A stretch of DNA of 34,157 bases from CAZZNQ01 sp964655775 (GTDB taxonomy: Bacteria; Planctomycetota; Brocadiia; SM23-32). The position numbers and the translations under genes are program-made. Positions 23,867 to 31,552 of this stretch are shown piece after piece. The notes below the pieces were generated by a model, which was given only the letters and a program-made list of their open reading frames with translations, was not told the origin of the DNA and did not search any database. Numbering within the stretch: position 1 is the stretch's first letter; the number at the start of each line of letters is the position of its first letter. The stretch spans positions 1 to 34,157 of the forward strand of contig CAZZNQ010000040.1 in assembly GCA_964655775.1 (NCBI GenBank), given 5' to 3'.

Positions 23867-23896
23867 ATTCTACAGTCTGGTGAGGGAGGCAAGTAA
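23867..23896 (-). promoter_or_regulatory. Possible promoter of prmC-murA
   Basis: Minus strand: TTACTT (23891-23896), 18 bases, TAGAAT (23867-23872). Only a moderate match. It is the best candidate in the 219-base gap between the kinase gene and prmC. Confidence 0.4.
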
Positions 23897-23921
23897 AGGC
23901 GACGCTGCAAAAGGCGCCAGG

Positions 23922-23948
23922 GACGCTGTCTGACCCGGCAGAAGCGTC
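23922..23948. repeat. Stem-loop in the prmC upstream gap
   Basis: GACGCT and TCTG (with one unpaired G between) face CAGA and AGCGTC: a 10-bp stem with one bulge and a six-base loop ACCCGG. It lies between the kinase stop and the prmC promoter. On the minus strand TTTT follows about ten bases later, so it may end the kinase transcript. Confidence 0.35.
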
Positions 23949-24034
23949 GCGATAGACGTCGATAAATCTGCCGTGCTTTACCTGCAGTTCGTCTGGCGCC
24001 CGGCGCGACCGGGAGTTAATCCGGCGCATGCCAC

Positions 24035-25273
24035 CTATAGCGGGCTCTCCGGGAGCGCACAACGCTCTGCCACCTGCGCGCGGTAGTCGGCGTAGTAGTC
24101 GGCCAGCATGGCGGCGTTCTCCCCAGGCTCCTTTTCGACGTGCAACCCGCCCGCTCGGAAGCAGGTGATTCCCCCAGCGCAGATGCCGACGCCCGCGGCC
24201 CGAGCCATGTCCAGTTCGCCCATCGGCACGCCCACCAGCATCTGGGCCGCGGCGGATGCGATAATGCCTCCGACAAGGTTATCGCCGCAGCCGGTCGTGT
24301 CCCCGCCGGCATTCGCAGCGCCCTCGGCTCGCTCGCGGACCACCCTTGCCGACACGGGCATCTGCGAGACCCCTGTGGCGGCGAAGACGGTTCCGTCCGA
24401 GTAGATGAAGGCAGGGCCGGGGCCGTTCGTGACAACCAGTGAATGCACGCCCGCATGAACGAAGCGGTCCACGGCTTCCCGCAGACCCTCCAGCCCGCTG
24501 ATGCGGCGGGCCTCTTCTGCGTCCAGCACGAGGAGGTCTATCATCGGGTAGCCGGCGTCCCAGTCGACCAGGGGCCAGGGCCGACCGGGCTGCGCCCTTT
24601 CACTCAGGAAGTCGTAGACGGTGTGAACTATGTTGATGCCTTCGCGCTCGCGCGCCCTTGCGAGAACGGTATCCAGGGAACGGTGCAGCTGCGGTACCAG
24701 CGCCGTGCCACCCAGGGCGCGGATCCGGGCCGCGTAGAAGGCTTCGTCCAGATCCGAAGGCCCGAACTCGCGTGCGGCCCCCAGCGTGTTGATGAACGTT
24801 CGCTCGCCGTGCCCGGCGGCATGTTTCGGATCGCAAAGGACACAGGTGCTGGGGGTTGGGCCTGGCTTAACGGCGTATCGGCTCGTATCCAGCGGCGTGC
24901 GCTGGAGCACGGAGCGGATTCGGCGGCCAAGGTTGTCGTCACCGGTCGCGCCGTAGTACCTCGCCCGGACCCCGCTATCTCTCAGGAGCTGCGAAACCAG
25001 GACCATGGCCACCAGCGCCGGCCCTCCCACGTTGTAGGTGGGCCGGCTGTCGGGGGGGACCATCTCGGCGAGGGCCTGCTCGAGCTCGCATCCTGCAAAC
25101 GCTTCGAAGTCCTCTCGGAACACCAGGCGGCCCGGCTGCAGGCCGCCGTCCGCCGGCGAGCGCGAGGCAAACCGACGGAAGGTTGCTGATGCGAAGTCGA
25201 TGTCCGGATAGAGGAAGTCTGCGACGCCGCATCCCGCCCCGGCCACGCTGAAAGCCCTGTCTCCGTGCTCCAT
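24035..25273 (-). CDS. PfkB-family carbohydrate kinase
   Basis: About 412 residues, a ribokinase-fold enzyme expected to phosphorylate a sugar or nucleoside with ATP. Near the N-terminus VAGAGCGVADFLY replaces the common GGN/GE strand; NVGGPALVAMV (81-91) is the sugar-side GG motif; GATGDDNLGRRI is the PfkB signature-1 region; VVTNGPGPAFIY is strand; and GGDTTGCGDNLVGG is signature 2, with the catalytic base Asp331. The usual Ala of GAGD is Cys here. It is longer than ribokinase (about 310), with an insert around residues 20-75. The ATG at 25273 has GGGAG upstream; earlier codons in the same frame lie in the divergent promoter. It faces away from the 669-residue gene, so a shared control region is likely. 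The substrate is unknown. Confidence 0.8.
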   Translation of the reverse strand: MEHGDRAFSVAGAGCGVADFLYPDIDFASATFRRFASRSPADGGLQPGRLVFREDFEAFAGCELEQALAEMVPPDSRPTYNVGGPALVAMVLVSQLLRDSGVRARYYGATGDDNLGRRIRSVLQRTPLDTSRYAVKPGPTPSTCVLCDPKHAAGHGERTFINTLGAAREFGPSDLDEAFYAARIRALGGTALVPQLHRSLDTVLARAREREGINIVHTVYDFLSERAQPGRPWPLVDWDAGYPMIDLLVLDAEEARRISGLEGLREAVDRFVHAGVHSLVVTNGPGPAFIYSDGTVFAATGVSQMPVSARVVRERAEGAANAGGDTTGCGDNLVGGIIASAAAQMLVGVPMGELDMARAAGVGICAGGITCFRAGGLHVEKEPGENAAMLADYYADYRAQVAERCALPESPL

Positions 25274-25358
25274 AATGCAGCTCCCTGGCGTGAGGCGCCG
25301 GTGGTTCCACGCAGGCGTTTGCCCATGGTAGCCGAGTGACCGGCGAGTGTCCAGACGC

Positions 25359-25387
25359 TTGCAATAACGGCCCCGGCATCCTATAAC
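25359..25387 (+). promoter_or_regulatory. Promoter of the 669-residue unknown gene
   Basis: TTGCAA (25359-25364), an exact 17-base spacer, and TATAAC (25382-25387). A start near 25394 would leave a leader of about 37 bases. It lies in the 157-base divergent gap shared with the PfkB kinase. Confidence 0.65.
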
Positions 25388-25430
25388 ACATTCTCTGGCC
25401 AGGCAGAAAGCACTCAAACGGGGATGCTGC

Positions 25431-27440
25431 ATGCGGCTCACCGAATACGAGTATGGCTATCGCGTACGATTCGATAATTCGGTGACAATGCAGATTCTGG
25501 TGCGGGACGGTTTCTTCCAGGGGCTGGGGACCGTAAGCGCCAGGCGGCGCAAACTCCGCGGCGATGACTGGCCGATCGTCCCGTTGATTCAAACCCCCGA
25601 CGGCTGGCGGGTGAGCCGGCTGAAGATCCGCGATGTATCGGTCGGCGACGAGGACCTGCGGATCGAGATGATTCCATACATGGCATCGCTTGGCTGCACC
25701 GAGTGGGTCGGGTGGGACGGGGAGATCTGCTGGAGCGCAGAAGCCTGGGGGCGGGAGCCGCAACGCGACCGGGGCGGAGCGGTGAAGCTGGAACTGACGC
25801 CAGTATCCCGCAGTATCGGCGGCCTGGAGTACGTCGGCTTCTCATACGCCTACAGCTACAGGTCCCGCAAGCATGGCGTTTACCGCCTGCACGACCGCTC
25901 GACCTGGGAGTTGGGCGGTAGTGCTACCGGCAACTCCTTCTGGATGACGGGTCCCTACAATCCGCCCCGGAAGACGGTTCGAAACAAGAAGGATTCGTAC
26001 ACAACGGCCGGCTGGCAGGAAAGCCACGGCAGTCGCGGCCCGCACCAGTTCCTGCCTTTCTTCTCGCTTTTGCAGGGCTTCACGTTCCAGTTCGACAGCC
26101 GATCTCTGCTGGTTACGACGATCGAGCGACCGTCCATTTGCCGGTCCCTGTTCCAGAAGACGGACGGGGTCAACTGCCTGGTGCACTGGCACCAGCTCTT
26201 GACCGATCTGACGAACTCCGCGAACTTCCCCGCTCACCAGGTTCTCTGGGCCGATGCGCCAGACGCCACCGAGGCAGAGCGGGCCAATCAGTACTGCGCC
26301 GTGCGCTCCGCCCTGCAGGAGGCATGGGAGGAGTCTGGCCTTGCACGGCGCGAGGAGGCCGTCCGGGCGGGGCTCCTGGCCGGCGACGTCGGGCGCGCCG
26401 GGCTCTCCCGCGACATCAACGAGATTGCCCGAACCGCCTGCGAGCGTGTGTACGTGCCGTCGCTGCTGCACGGACTTCACGTTGCCCCCATTGCGTCTCC
26501 GCAGATGGCACGAGTCGTGGACAAGGTTGCTGACCTCATCGAGCACGCTCACCAACGAGGCGTGGAGGTGGGCACACCGCTCAGTTCACTGCTTCAGGTG
26601 TGGCACCTTCGGGATGCCGCCGGGCTCATGCCCGGCGAAGGGGAGTCAGTGCATGCGATACTGAATGAGGTCTTCTCCTGCGAAGACACGATGCAGGATT
26701 TCATTGCCTATGCGAAGGAGATGGCGGAACGCCTGGGTATAGATGTTCTGCTCGTGGATTGCCTGCTGGACGGCGCCGGGTGTGTGGAGAGGCAGGCTGC
26801 AAGACCTGCCGGGAGCGCGCCAACGCTGCAGGCGCTGTCGGCGGAAGAGGGCGAGGTGAAACTGCGCTGGGACGAGCAAGCGATGTTGCTGGACAGCCTG
26901 CGTGATTCGGGGATCGATTGTATACCGGGGTCGGCGGTGACGGGGGCGCCCCTGGGCTATCCGTCGGTGGGCGAAGGGCCGGTCGGCTGCGAATTCATGC
27001 TGCGCGACCTGGTGGTCGTCTTCCCTTCAAAGGCGATTGCTGACGGCGGCATGGAGCCGGCGGAAGCCTACTTCCGGGCGTGCGCGCATCGGGTAGGCTA
27101 TCTGGTGCACTACGACGGCGATGCGCCCAGGGGACGTAGGATGCCCGACTGGTATGCCAAGGACTGTACGCCCATCAACATGGCCTGCCACGCCGTCCGG
27201 GAGTACATGGAGGAATGTGCGATTCTCAGCGATGATCGCGGCGTGGTCTGGCGTGGGGCCGATTCCAGCGTGCAGGTGCTGTGGAGTTATACCGACCGGG
27301 GTTGGGAGGTGGGGCCGGACGCCGACGTCTTTGACGTGATGGCGACGCAGCCCACCGAAATCGACGAAGGGCGGTTCCAGTCGGGGGCGTTGAGGGTCTA
27401 CCTGGTTCAGAACGGGGCTGATCTGGTCGGCGGACAATAG
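25431..27440 (+). CDS. Large cytoplasmic protein of unknown family, possibly glycoside hydrolase-like
   Basis: A 669-residue protein that I do not recognise. There is no signal peptide or membrane segment. Residues 1-245 look like an all-beta domain rich in Trp and Tyr (GCTEWVGWDGEICWSAEAWG at 88-107; YVGFSYAYSY; GVYRLHDRSTWELGG; GNSFWMTGPYNPP), followed by FLPFFSLLQGFTFQFD. From about 245 to 600 strands and helices alternate (VHWHQLLTDL; VLWAD; AYAKEMAERLGIDVLLVDCLLDG; DSLRDSGIDCIPGSAVTG; RDLVVVFPSKAIADGG; KDCTPINMACHAVREYMEEC), as in a TIM barrel. A beta-sandwich before a barrel is the layout of several glycosidase clans such as GH31/GH36, so a sugar-active enzyme is a reasonable guess supported by the neighbouring sugar kinase and alpha-galactosidase. 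Acidic candidates in the strands include Asp443 and Asp447. Start: ATG at 25431 is in keeping with the promoter; the SD is weak (GGGG at about -9). Confidence 0.7.
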   Translation: MRLTEYEYGYRVRFDNSVTMQILVRDGFFQGLGTVSARRRKLRGDDWPIVPLIQTPDGWRVSRLKIRDVSVGDEDLRIEMIPYMASLGCTEWVGWDGEICWSAEAWGREPQRDRGGAVKLELTPVSRSIGGLEYVGFSYAYSYRSRKHGVYRLHDRSTWELGGSATGNSFWMTGPYNPPRKTVRNKKDSYTTAGWQESHGSRGPHQFLPFFSLLQGFTFQFDSRSLLVTTIERPSICRSLFQKTDGVNCLVHWHQLLTDLTNSANFPAHQVLWADAPDATEAERANQYCAVRSALQEAWEESGLARREEAVRAGLLAGDVGRAGLSRDINEIARTACERVYVPSLLHGLHVAPIASPQMARVVDKVADLIEHAHQRGVEVGTPLSSLLQVWHLRDAAGLMPGEGESVHAILNEVFSCEDTMQDFIAYAKEMAERLGIDVLLVDCLLDGAGCVERQAARPAGSAPTLQALSAEEGEVKLRWDEQAMLLDSLRDSGIDCIPGSAVTGAPLGYPSVGEGPVGCEFMLRDLVVVFPSKAIADGGMEPAEAYFRACAHRVGYLVHYDGDAPRGRRMPDWYAKDCTPINMACHAVREYMEECAILSDDRGVVWRGADSSVQVLWSYTDRGWEVGPDADVFDVMATQPTEIDEGRFQSGALRVYLVQNGADLVGGQ

Positions 27441-27445
27441 CTGCC

Positions 27446-27471
27446 GGGCTTTGTCTGGATTGGACAAGCCC
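27446..27471 (+). terminator. Stem-loop after the 669-residue gene
   Basis: GGGCTT-GTC pairs with GAC-AAGCCC with one bulged T and a loop of about six bases, starting six bases after the stop codon. There is no T-run after it, so it may end transcription only partly or protect the 3' end. Confidence 0.45.
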
Positions 27472-27503
27472 GTGCGGCTACAATGGACCGTTCGAGACAG
27501 GAG

Positions 27504-27534
27504 TTGTCGCAGACGGTCCGAAGCATGCTATATT
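27504..27534 (+). promoter_or_regulatory. Promoter of the diguanylate cyclase gene
   Basis: Extended -10 TGCTATATT (27526-27534) with a weak TTGTCG (27504-27509) 19 bases before the TATATT. Transcription would start near 27541, about 52 bases before the ATG. Confidence 0.5.
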
Positions 27535-27592
27535 GACGCGAGAGGGCGCTCCAATACTGCTCCTTCCCGCACGAAGCTCTGGAGACCGCCAG

Positions 27593-28525
27593 ATGTCGGA
27601 AGGCCACGACGCCGTTGCGCGTGACCAGAATGAGATATGCCGCGAGGTGTTACTCAATCTGTACGACGGCGTGTACATGGTCGACTCCGACAAGAAGGTT
27701 ACTTTCTGGAACAAGGGCGCCGAGCGGATAACGGGGTTTACGGCTTCCGAGGTGCTGGGCCAGGTATGCTCCGACAACCTGCTCGGTCACGCGATGACGG
27801 GCAATTTGTCCGTCTGCAGCGGGATCTGCCCGGTTGAAGCGACGCTGCAGGACGGTCAGCCCCGTGAGCAGGAGATGTATCTGCACGGCAAGGACGGCGA
27901 GCCGGTGCCCGTGCTCGTGCGCGTAACACCCATGCCCGACTCCCACGGAGAAGTTAAGGGGGCCGTGCAGGTGTTCAGCGACATGTCCTTCATGGAGGCG
28001 GCGATTCGCCGTATCCAGAACCTCGAGCAGATTGCATTGGTGGACTCCCTTACCGGCATCGGCAACCGGCGCTACCTGGAGATGACGCTTATTGCGCGGT
28101 TGAGCGAGGCACGGCGCTACGGCTGGTCGCTCGGTGTCCTCTTTATCGACATCGATCACTTCAAGGACGTCAACGACAGGTATGGGCATAATGTCGGTGA
28201 CAAGGTGCTCGAGATGGTCGCCGAGGAGCTGTCCAGTAGTCTCAGACCGTTCGACGTCGTCGCCCGCTGGGGCGGCGAGGAGTTCATCGCGCTACTGGTC
28301 AACGTCGAGCAGGGGGAATTGTCCGCCATCGCCGAAAGGGCCCGCAAGGAGGTGGCGGCGGCCGGCCACAACCATGGGGACGACGTGATAAAGGTCACCG
28401 TTTCCGTGGGTGCAACCCTCTCGCGGCCGGACGACACACTGGACACGATCGTCCGGCGGGCGGACCGCCTGATGTACGAGAGCAAGTCCCGTGGCCGAAA
28501 CTGTGTGACTTCTGACGCGAATTGA
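27593..28525 (+). CDS. PAS-GGDEF diguanylate cyclase
   Basis: A 310-residue soluble enzyme that makes cyclic di-GMP from two GTP. Residues 14-130 are a PAS sensor (LYDGVYMVDSDKKVTFWNKGAERITGFTASEVLG). This PAS has a conserved-looking set Cys59, His66, Cys75 and Cys79 (C-x6-H-x8-C-x3-C-P) as found in a known subgroup of PAS domains, which could bind a metal or sense redox. Residues 140-310 are the GGDEF domain: DSLTGIGNRRYLE, FIDIDHFKDVNDRYGHNVGDKVL and the intact active-site GGEEF (227-231). An inhibitory I-site RxxD (Arg218-Asp221) stands exactly five residues before it, so product feedback is expected. ATG at 27593 has GGAG nine bases upstream; the in-frame ATG at 27533 lies before the likely transcription start. 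No phosphodiesterase or PilZ gene is nearby. Confidence 0.92.
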   Translation: MSEGHDAVARDQNEICREVLLNLYDGVYMVDSDKKVTFWNKGAERITGFTASEVLGQVCSDNLLGHAMTGNLSVCSGICPVEATLQDGQPREQEMYLHGKDGEPVPVLVRVTPMPDSHGEVKGAVQVFSDMSFMEAAIRRIQNLEQIALVDSLTGIGNRRYLEMTLIARLSEARRYGWSLGVLFIDIDHFKDVNDRYGHNVGDKVLEMVAEELSSSLRPFDVVARWGGEEFIALLVNVEQGELSAIAERARKEVAAAGHNHGDDVIKVTVSVGATLSRPDDTLDTIVRRADRLMYESKSRGRNCVTSDAN

Positions 28526-28584
28526 TATTCACCTGCATGTCCGTATTCAACGGGCCCGCCAAACACCCTGATGGAGCCGCCGAG

Positions 28585-29898
28585 ATGCCGGAGATAGCGA
28601 TAATCGGAGCCGGAAGCCGCGTGTTCGCCCAGGCGATGCTGCACGATTCGCTGACCTTTGCCGCCCTGGAGAACTCCACGTTTCGGCTGATGGATGTTGA
28701 CCCCGAGCCCCTGGGCTACATGGAGACTATCGCGCGCAAGATGGTGGACCAGAGCGACTCGGGCGCGAAGGTGGTTGCTACTGCGGACCGACGCGAGGCA
28801 CTTGACGGGGCGGACTACGTGATCGTTGCCATCCTGGTGGGGGGCCGGGAGCCGATCGCCTGGGACATCGACATCCCCTTGAAGTACGGCGTGGACCAGT
28901 GCATCGGGGATACGATGGGGCCCGGCGGAATATTTCGCGCCGCCCGCACCGTGCCCGCAATGCTTGAGATTGCCGAGGACATGGAGTCCCTCTGTCCCGA
29001 TGCCTTCATGCTCAACTACACGAACCCCATGTCGATGCTGTGCGAGGCCATTCGCTGCGAGACGGACGTGCGCCTGGTCGGGCTCTGCCACAGCGTGCAG
29101 GCGGCGCACCGCGAACTCGCCCGCATCATCGACCGCCCGGCCGGGGAGTGTGCCTCGTGGATAGCGGGCATTAACCACCAAGCGTGGGTGCTGGAGTTCG
29201 AGTGCGGCGGCGAGGACGCGTATCCCCTCATCCGGCAGGCTGCGGTTGAGAACGAGGACTGGTACAGGAGCAATACGACCCGCGTGGAGATGCTGCGGCA
29301 TCTGGGCTACTACGTTACCGAGTCGAGCGGCCATAACTCCGAATACAACCCCTGGTTCCGCAAGCGTTCCGATCTGATCGAGAAGTACCAGGGCGAAGGC
29401 TTCAACGGCGCCACCGGCTACATCAAAGATCTCTACAAGACCGACCGCGAAGTCTACATGAAGGGGCTTCGCGAGGCCGCTCAGAGCACCGAGCCGATCG
29501 ATCTGTCGAAGCGCGGCCACGAGTACGGTGCCTTCATTATGAACGCTCTGGAGACCGGCGAGCCGTTCAGGTTCAACGGCACGGTGGGGAATGAAGACCT
29601 GATCTGGAACCTGCCGCCGGGCTGCTCTGTGGAGGTGCCTTGCTACGCGGAGAAGAATGCCATCCGGCCATGCCACGTGGGCGACCTTCCGCCCCAACTC
29701 GCCGCTCTGAACAACATGGTGGTCTCCTCGACTTCCATGGCCGTGGAGGCGATTCTGACGGGCGATAAGGACCTTCTCTATTGGTCCATCGCATACGACC
29801 CGCTCACCGCGGCGGTTCTCTCGCTGGAAGAGATCCGCTCGATGGTGGACGAGATGTTCGAGAAAGAGAAGCATTTGATGCCGACGTTCCGGGACTGA
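28585..29898 (+). CDS. GH4-family glycosidase, probably alpha-galactosidase
   Basis: A 437-residue cytoplasmic enzyme of glycoside hydrolase family 4, which uses NAD+ and a divalent metal in a redox-elimination mechanism. The NAD site is IAIIGAGSRVF (4-14) and DVDPEPLGYM. Metal and catalytic motifs are NYTNPMSM (144-151), Cys168 in GLCHSVQ and His198 in IAGINHQAW, as known for GH4 enzymes. CHSVQ together with HNSEYNPWFRK resembles alpha-galactosidases (MelA type) more than 6-phospho-glucosidases (inference). The start ATG at 28585 begins the NAD strand and has GGAG seven bases upstream. It follows the diguanylate cyclase after 59 bases, possibly in one transcript. No sugar transporter is seen nearby. 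Confidence 0.88.
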   Translation: MPEIAIIGAGSRVFAQAMLHDSLTFAALENSTFRLMDVDPEPLGYMETIARKMVDQSDSGAKVVATADRREALDGADYVIVAILVGGREPIAWDIDIPLKYGVDQCIGDTMGPGGIFRAARTVPAMLEIAEDMESLCPDAFMLNYTNPMSMLCEAIRCETDVRLVGLCHSVQAAHRELARIIDRPAGECASWIAGINHQAWVLEFECGGEDAYPLIRQAAVENEDWYRSNTTRVEMLRHLGYYVTESSGHNSEYNPWFRKRSDLIEKYQGEGFNGATGYIKDLYKTDREVYMKGLREAAQSTEPIDLSKRGHEYGAFIMNALETGEPFRFNGTVGNEDLIWNLPPGCSVEVPCYAEKNAIRPCHVGDLPPQLAALNNMVVSSTSMAVEAILTGDKDLLYWSIAYDPLTAAVLSLEEIRSMVDEMFEKEKHLMPTFRD

Positions 29899-30001
29899 TC
29901 CGGACCACGGGCATCGCGTGCGGCGTTCCTTGAGGGGGCTGAGGGAACTCCGTACGACGGCAATGTCGGCCCCGCCACACTGTTCTGGGAGCAAACGGAA
30001 C

Positions 30002-30505
30002 ATGGGCAATACGTCGGAGAATCTGGCTGCAGCGTTTGCAGGTGAGAGCCAGGCCAATCGCAAGTATCTGGCCTTCGCGAGGAAGGCGGATGAGCAGGGG
30101 CTCCCCATGGTAGCCCGCCTGTTCAGGGCGGCCGCCGCGTCGGAGACCGTCCATGCGCACAACCACCTGGAAGTGATGGGCGGAATCGGCGACACCGCCG
30201 CCAATCTGGATGCGGCCGCCGGCGGTGAGGCACATGAGTTCGAGACGATGTACCCCGAGTTCATCGCGAAGGCCGAGGACGAGGGCAACGAAGATGCTGT
30301 CACCAGCTTCGACCAGGCGATGCAGGTCGAACGCATCCACCACGATTTCTACACCCGGGCGTCGCAGCAGGTGGCGCAGGGCAGCGACCTGCCGTACGCC
30401 AACTTCTTCGTGTGCAGGGGATGCGGGAACACGGTGGAAGACGCGGCACCGGACAAGTGCCCCGTCTGCGGGGCGCCGAAGTCCTGGTTCATGTGGATCG
30501 AGTGA
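30002..30505 (+). CDS. Rubrerythrin
   Basis: A 167-residue cytoplasmic non-haem diiron protein that reduces hydrogen peroxide with electrons from rubredoxin-like donors, typical of anaerobes and microaerophiles. The ferritin-like part gives the diiron ligands: Glu15, Glu48xxHis51 (SETVHAHNH) and Glu110xxHis113 (VERIHHDF), plus Glu from the HEFETMYPEF helix. The C-terminal rubredoxin domain has Cys138xxCys141 and Cys153xxCys156 (VCRGCG, CPVCG), so both sites are complete. Slightly shorter than classical rubrerythrin (about 190). ATG at 30002 with GGGAG upstream. It is a single gene, converging with the DnaJ gene 12 bases away. A small inverted repeat GTTCC/GGAAC lies in its 103-base upstream gap; no clear promoter is seen. 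Confidence 0.94.
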   Translation: MGNTSENLAAAFAGESQANRKYLAFARKADEQGLPMVARLFRAAAASETVHAHNHLEVMGGIGDTAANLDAAAGGEAHEFETMYPEFIAKAEDEGNEDAVTSFDQAMQVERIHHDFYTRASQQVAQGSDLPYANFFVCRGCGNTVEDAAPDKCPVCGAPKSWFMWIE

Positions 30506-30517
30506 CGCGGCGGGGGC

Positions 30518-30886
30518 CTACCCGGCCCTTCTGTGGAGTTCGTCCACGGCCTCGCCGATGGCGGCGGTCGTGTTGAGGGTCTGTCTCAGGCCGCGGAACA
30601 GGTTGTCGAATAGGCGGTTGAAGCTGCGCCGGTAGAAGCGCCCGGTGTCCGAGTGCCGCCCGAGGCCCATCAGCATGTCGTACCGCTCGCGCTCTGTGGG
30701 ATCCGAGAGCACCTCGTAGGCGCGCTTTACCTGGTGGAAGCGCGCATGGTCCGTCGCGTTACGGCTCAGGTCGGGGTGTGTTTTGAGAACCTGTCGGCGG
30801 TAGGATTGCTTGATCTGGTCGGGCGTCGCGGTGGGGCTAACCTCCAGAACGGCGTAGTAGTTGGTGCTGCCGGATTCGGGTGCCAT
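30518..30886 (-). CDS. Short J-domain (DnaJ-like) protein
   Basis: A 122-residue protein whose first 75 residues are a J-domain, the part that stimulates Hsp70 ATPase: NYYAVLEVSPTATPDQIKQSYRRQVLKTHPDLS with the essential HPD, then RFHQVKRAYEVLSDPTERERYD. There is no G/F-rich region or zinc finger, so this is a type III J-protein. The remaining 45 residues are a basic helical tail (FYRRSFNRLFDNLFRGLRQTL) that may target it to a client or membrane. The ATG at 30886 is chosen because GAGGA lies eight bases upstream, although an in-frame start at 30916 is possible. It is a single gene divergent from the macrodomain gene. No dnaK is in the window. Confidence 0.88.
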   Translation of the reverse strand: MAPESGSTNYYAVLEVSPTATPDQIKQSYRRQVLKTHPDLSRNATDHARFHQVKRAYEVLSDPTERERYDMLMGLGRHSDTGRFYRRSFNRLFDNLFRGLRQTLNTTAAIGEAVDELHRRAG

Positions 30887-30924
30887 GTCGGTGTCCTCTG
30901 AGAAAGCGGGCGGCAATCGCCCAC

Positions 30925-30953
30925 AGTATAGCCGACTGAAGGTCGGCGGCGTC
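30925..30953 (-). promoter_or_regulatory. Possible dnaJ-like promoter with an inverted repeat as spacer
   Basis: Minus strand -10 TATACT (30925-30930). The 17 bases before it are exactly GCCGAC-5-GTCGGC, a perfect 6-bp inverted repeat (30931-30947), leaving GACGCC as a poor -35 (30948-30953). This layout suggests a regulator binding between the boxes. Confidence 0.35.
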
Positions 30954-31012
30954 CCACGATTCGCGTAAGATATTTCCAGCTATATTCTTAGGATGTCCGA
31001 AAAGAGGAGAGC

Positions 31013-31552
31013 ATGTTGCGGGAAATCGATGGCACCAGACTGGAACTGGTGCAAGGCGACATAACGGAGCAGGAGACGGACGCCATCGTCAACGCCGCCA
31101 ACAGCGCGCTGCGGCCGGGCGGAGGAGTAGACGGCGCCATCCATACGGCGGCCGGGCCGTCGGTCGCCGAGGAATGTCGTCGCATCGGCGGTTGCCCCAC
31201 CGGTCAGGCCGTGATCACCGGCGGCGGGAACTTGGGGGCGAGGCACGTCATCCATACCGTCGGGCCGCGCTGGGCGGGCGGCAGCAGAGACGAGGCAATC
31301 CTGCTGGGCGACGCCTACCGCAGCAGCCTGCGCGTGGCGGTCGAGAACGGACTACGCACTGTGGCTTTCCCCAGCATCAGCACCGGGGCTTACGGTTACC
31401 CCATAGGGCAGGCATCCAGGATCGCGTTGGAGTCGGTTGTGAGCTTTCTGCGCCAGCATCCCGGCGAGCTGGACATGGTGCGCTTCGTCCTTTTCACTCC
31501 GTCCGATCTGCAGTCTTACCGGGAGGCACTTGAGGACGTGTGTACTCCTTGA
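31013..31552 (+). CDS. Macrodomain protein (ADP-ribose binding / deacetylase-like)
   Basis: A 179-residue stand-alone macrodomain. Such proteins bind ADP-ribose and often hydrolyse O-acetyl-ADP-ribose or remove ADP-ribose from proteins. Key features: GDITEQETDAIVNAANSAL (the Asp and NAAN residues contact adenine and ribose), GGGVDGAIHTAAG (catalytic loop, MacroD type), CPTGQAVITGGGNLGARHVIHTVGP and PSISTGAYGYP (phosphate loop). All the usual active residues are present, so an active MacroD/YmdB-like hydrolase is likely. AGAGGAGA gives a strong ribosome site before the ATG. The last 59 bases overlap the end of the M55 peptidase gene on the other strand. No ADP-ribosyl transferase or toxin gene is close. 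Confidence 0.92.
   Translation: MLREIDGTRLELVQGDITEQETDAIVNAANSALRPGGGVDGAIHTAAGPSVAEECRRIGGCPTGQAVITGGGNLGARHVIHTVGPRWAGGSRDEAILLGDAYRSSLRVAVENGLRTVAFPSISTGAYGYPIGQASRIALESVVSFLRQHPGELDMVRFVLFTPSDLQSYREALEDVCTP

Noticed and set aside
23652..24062. Small open frame on the minus strand before prmC
   Set aside because: No ribosome site, no domain, and it overlaps the N-terminal part of prmC in another frame.
28156..30336. Very long minus-strand open frame opposite the GGDEF, GH4 and rubrerythrin genes
   Set aside because: It spans three separate, well-supported plus-strand genes and shows no domain.
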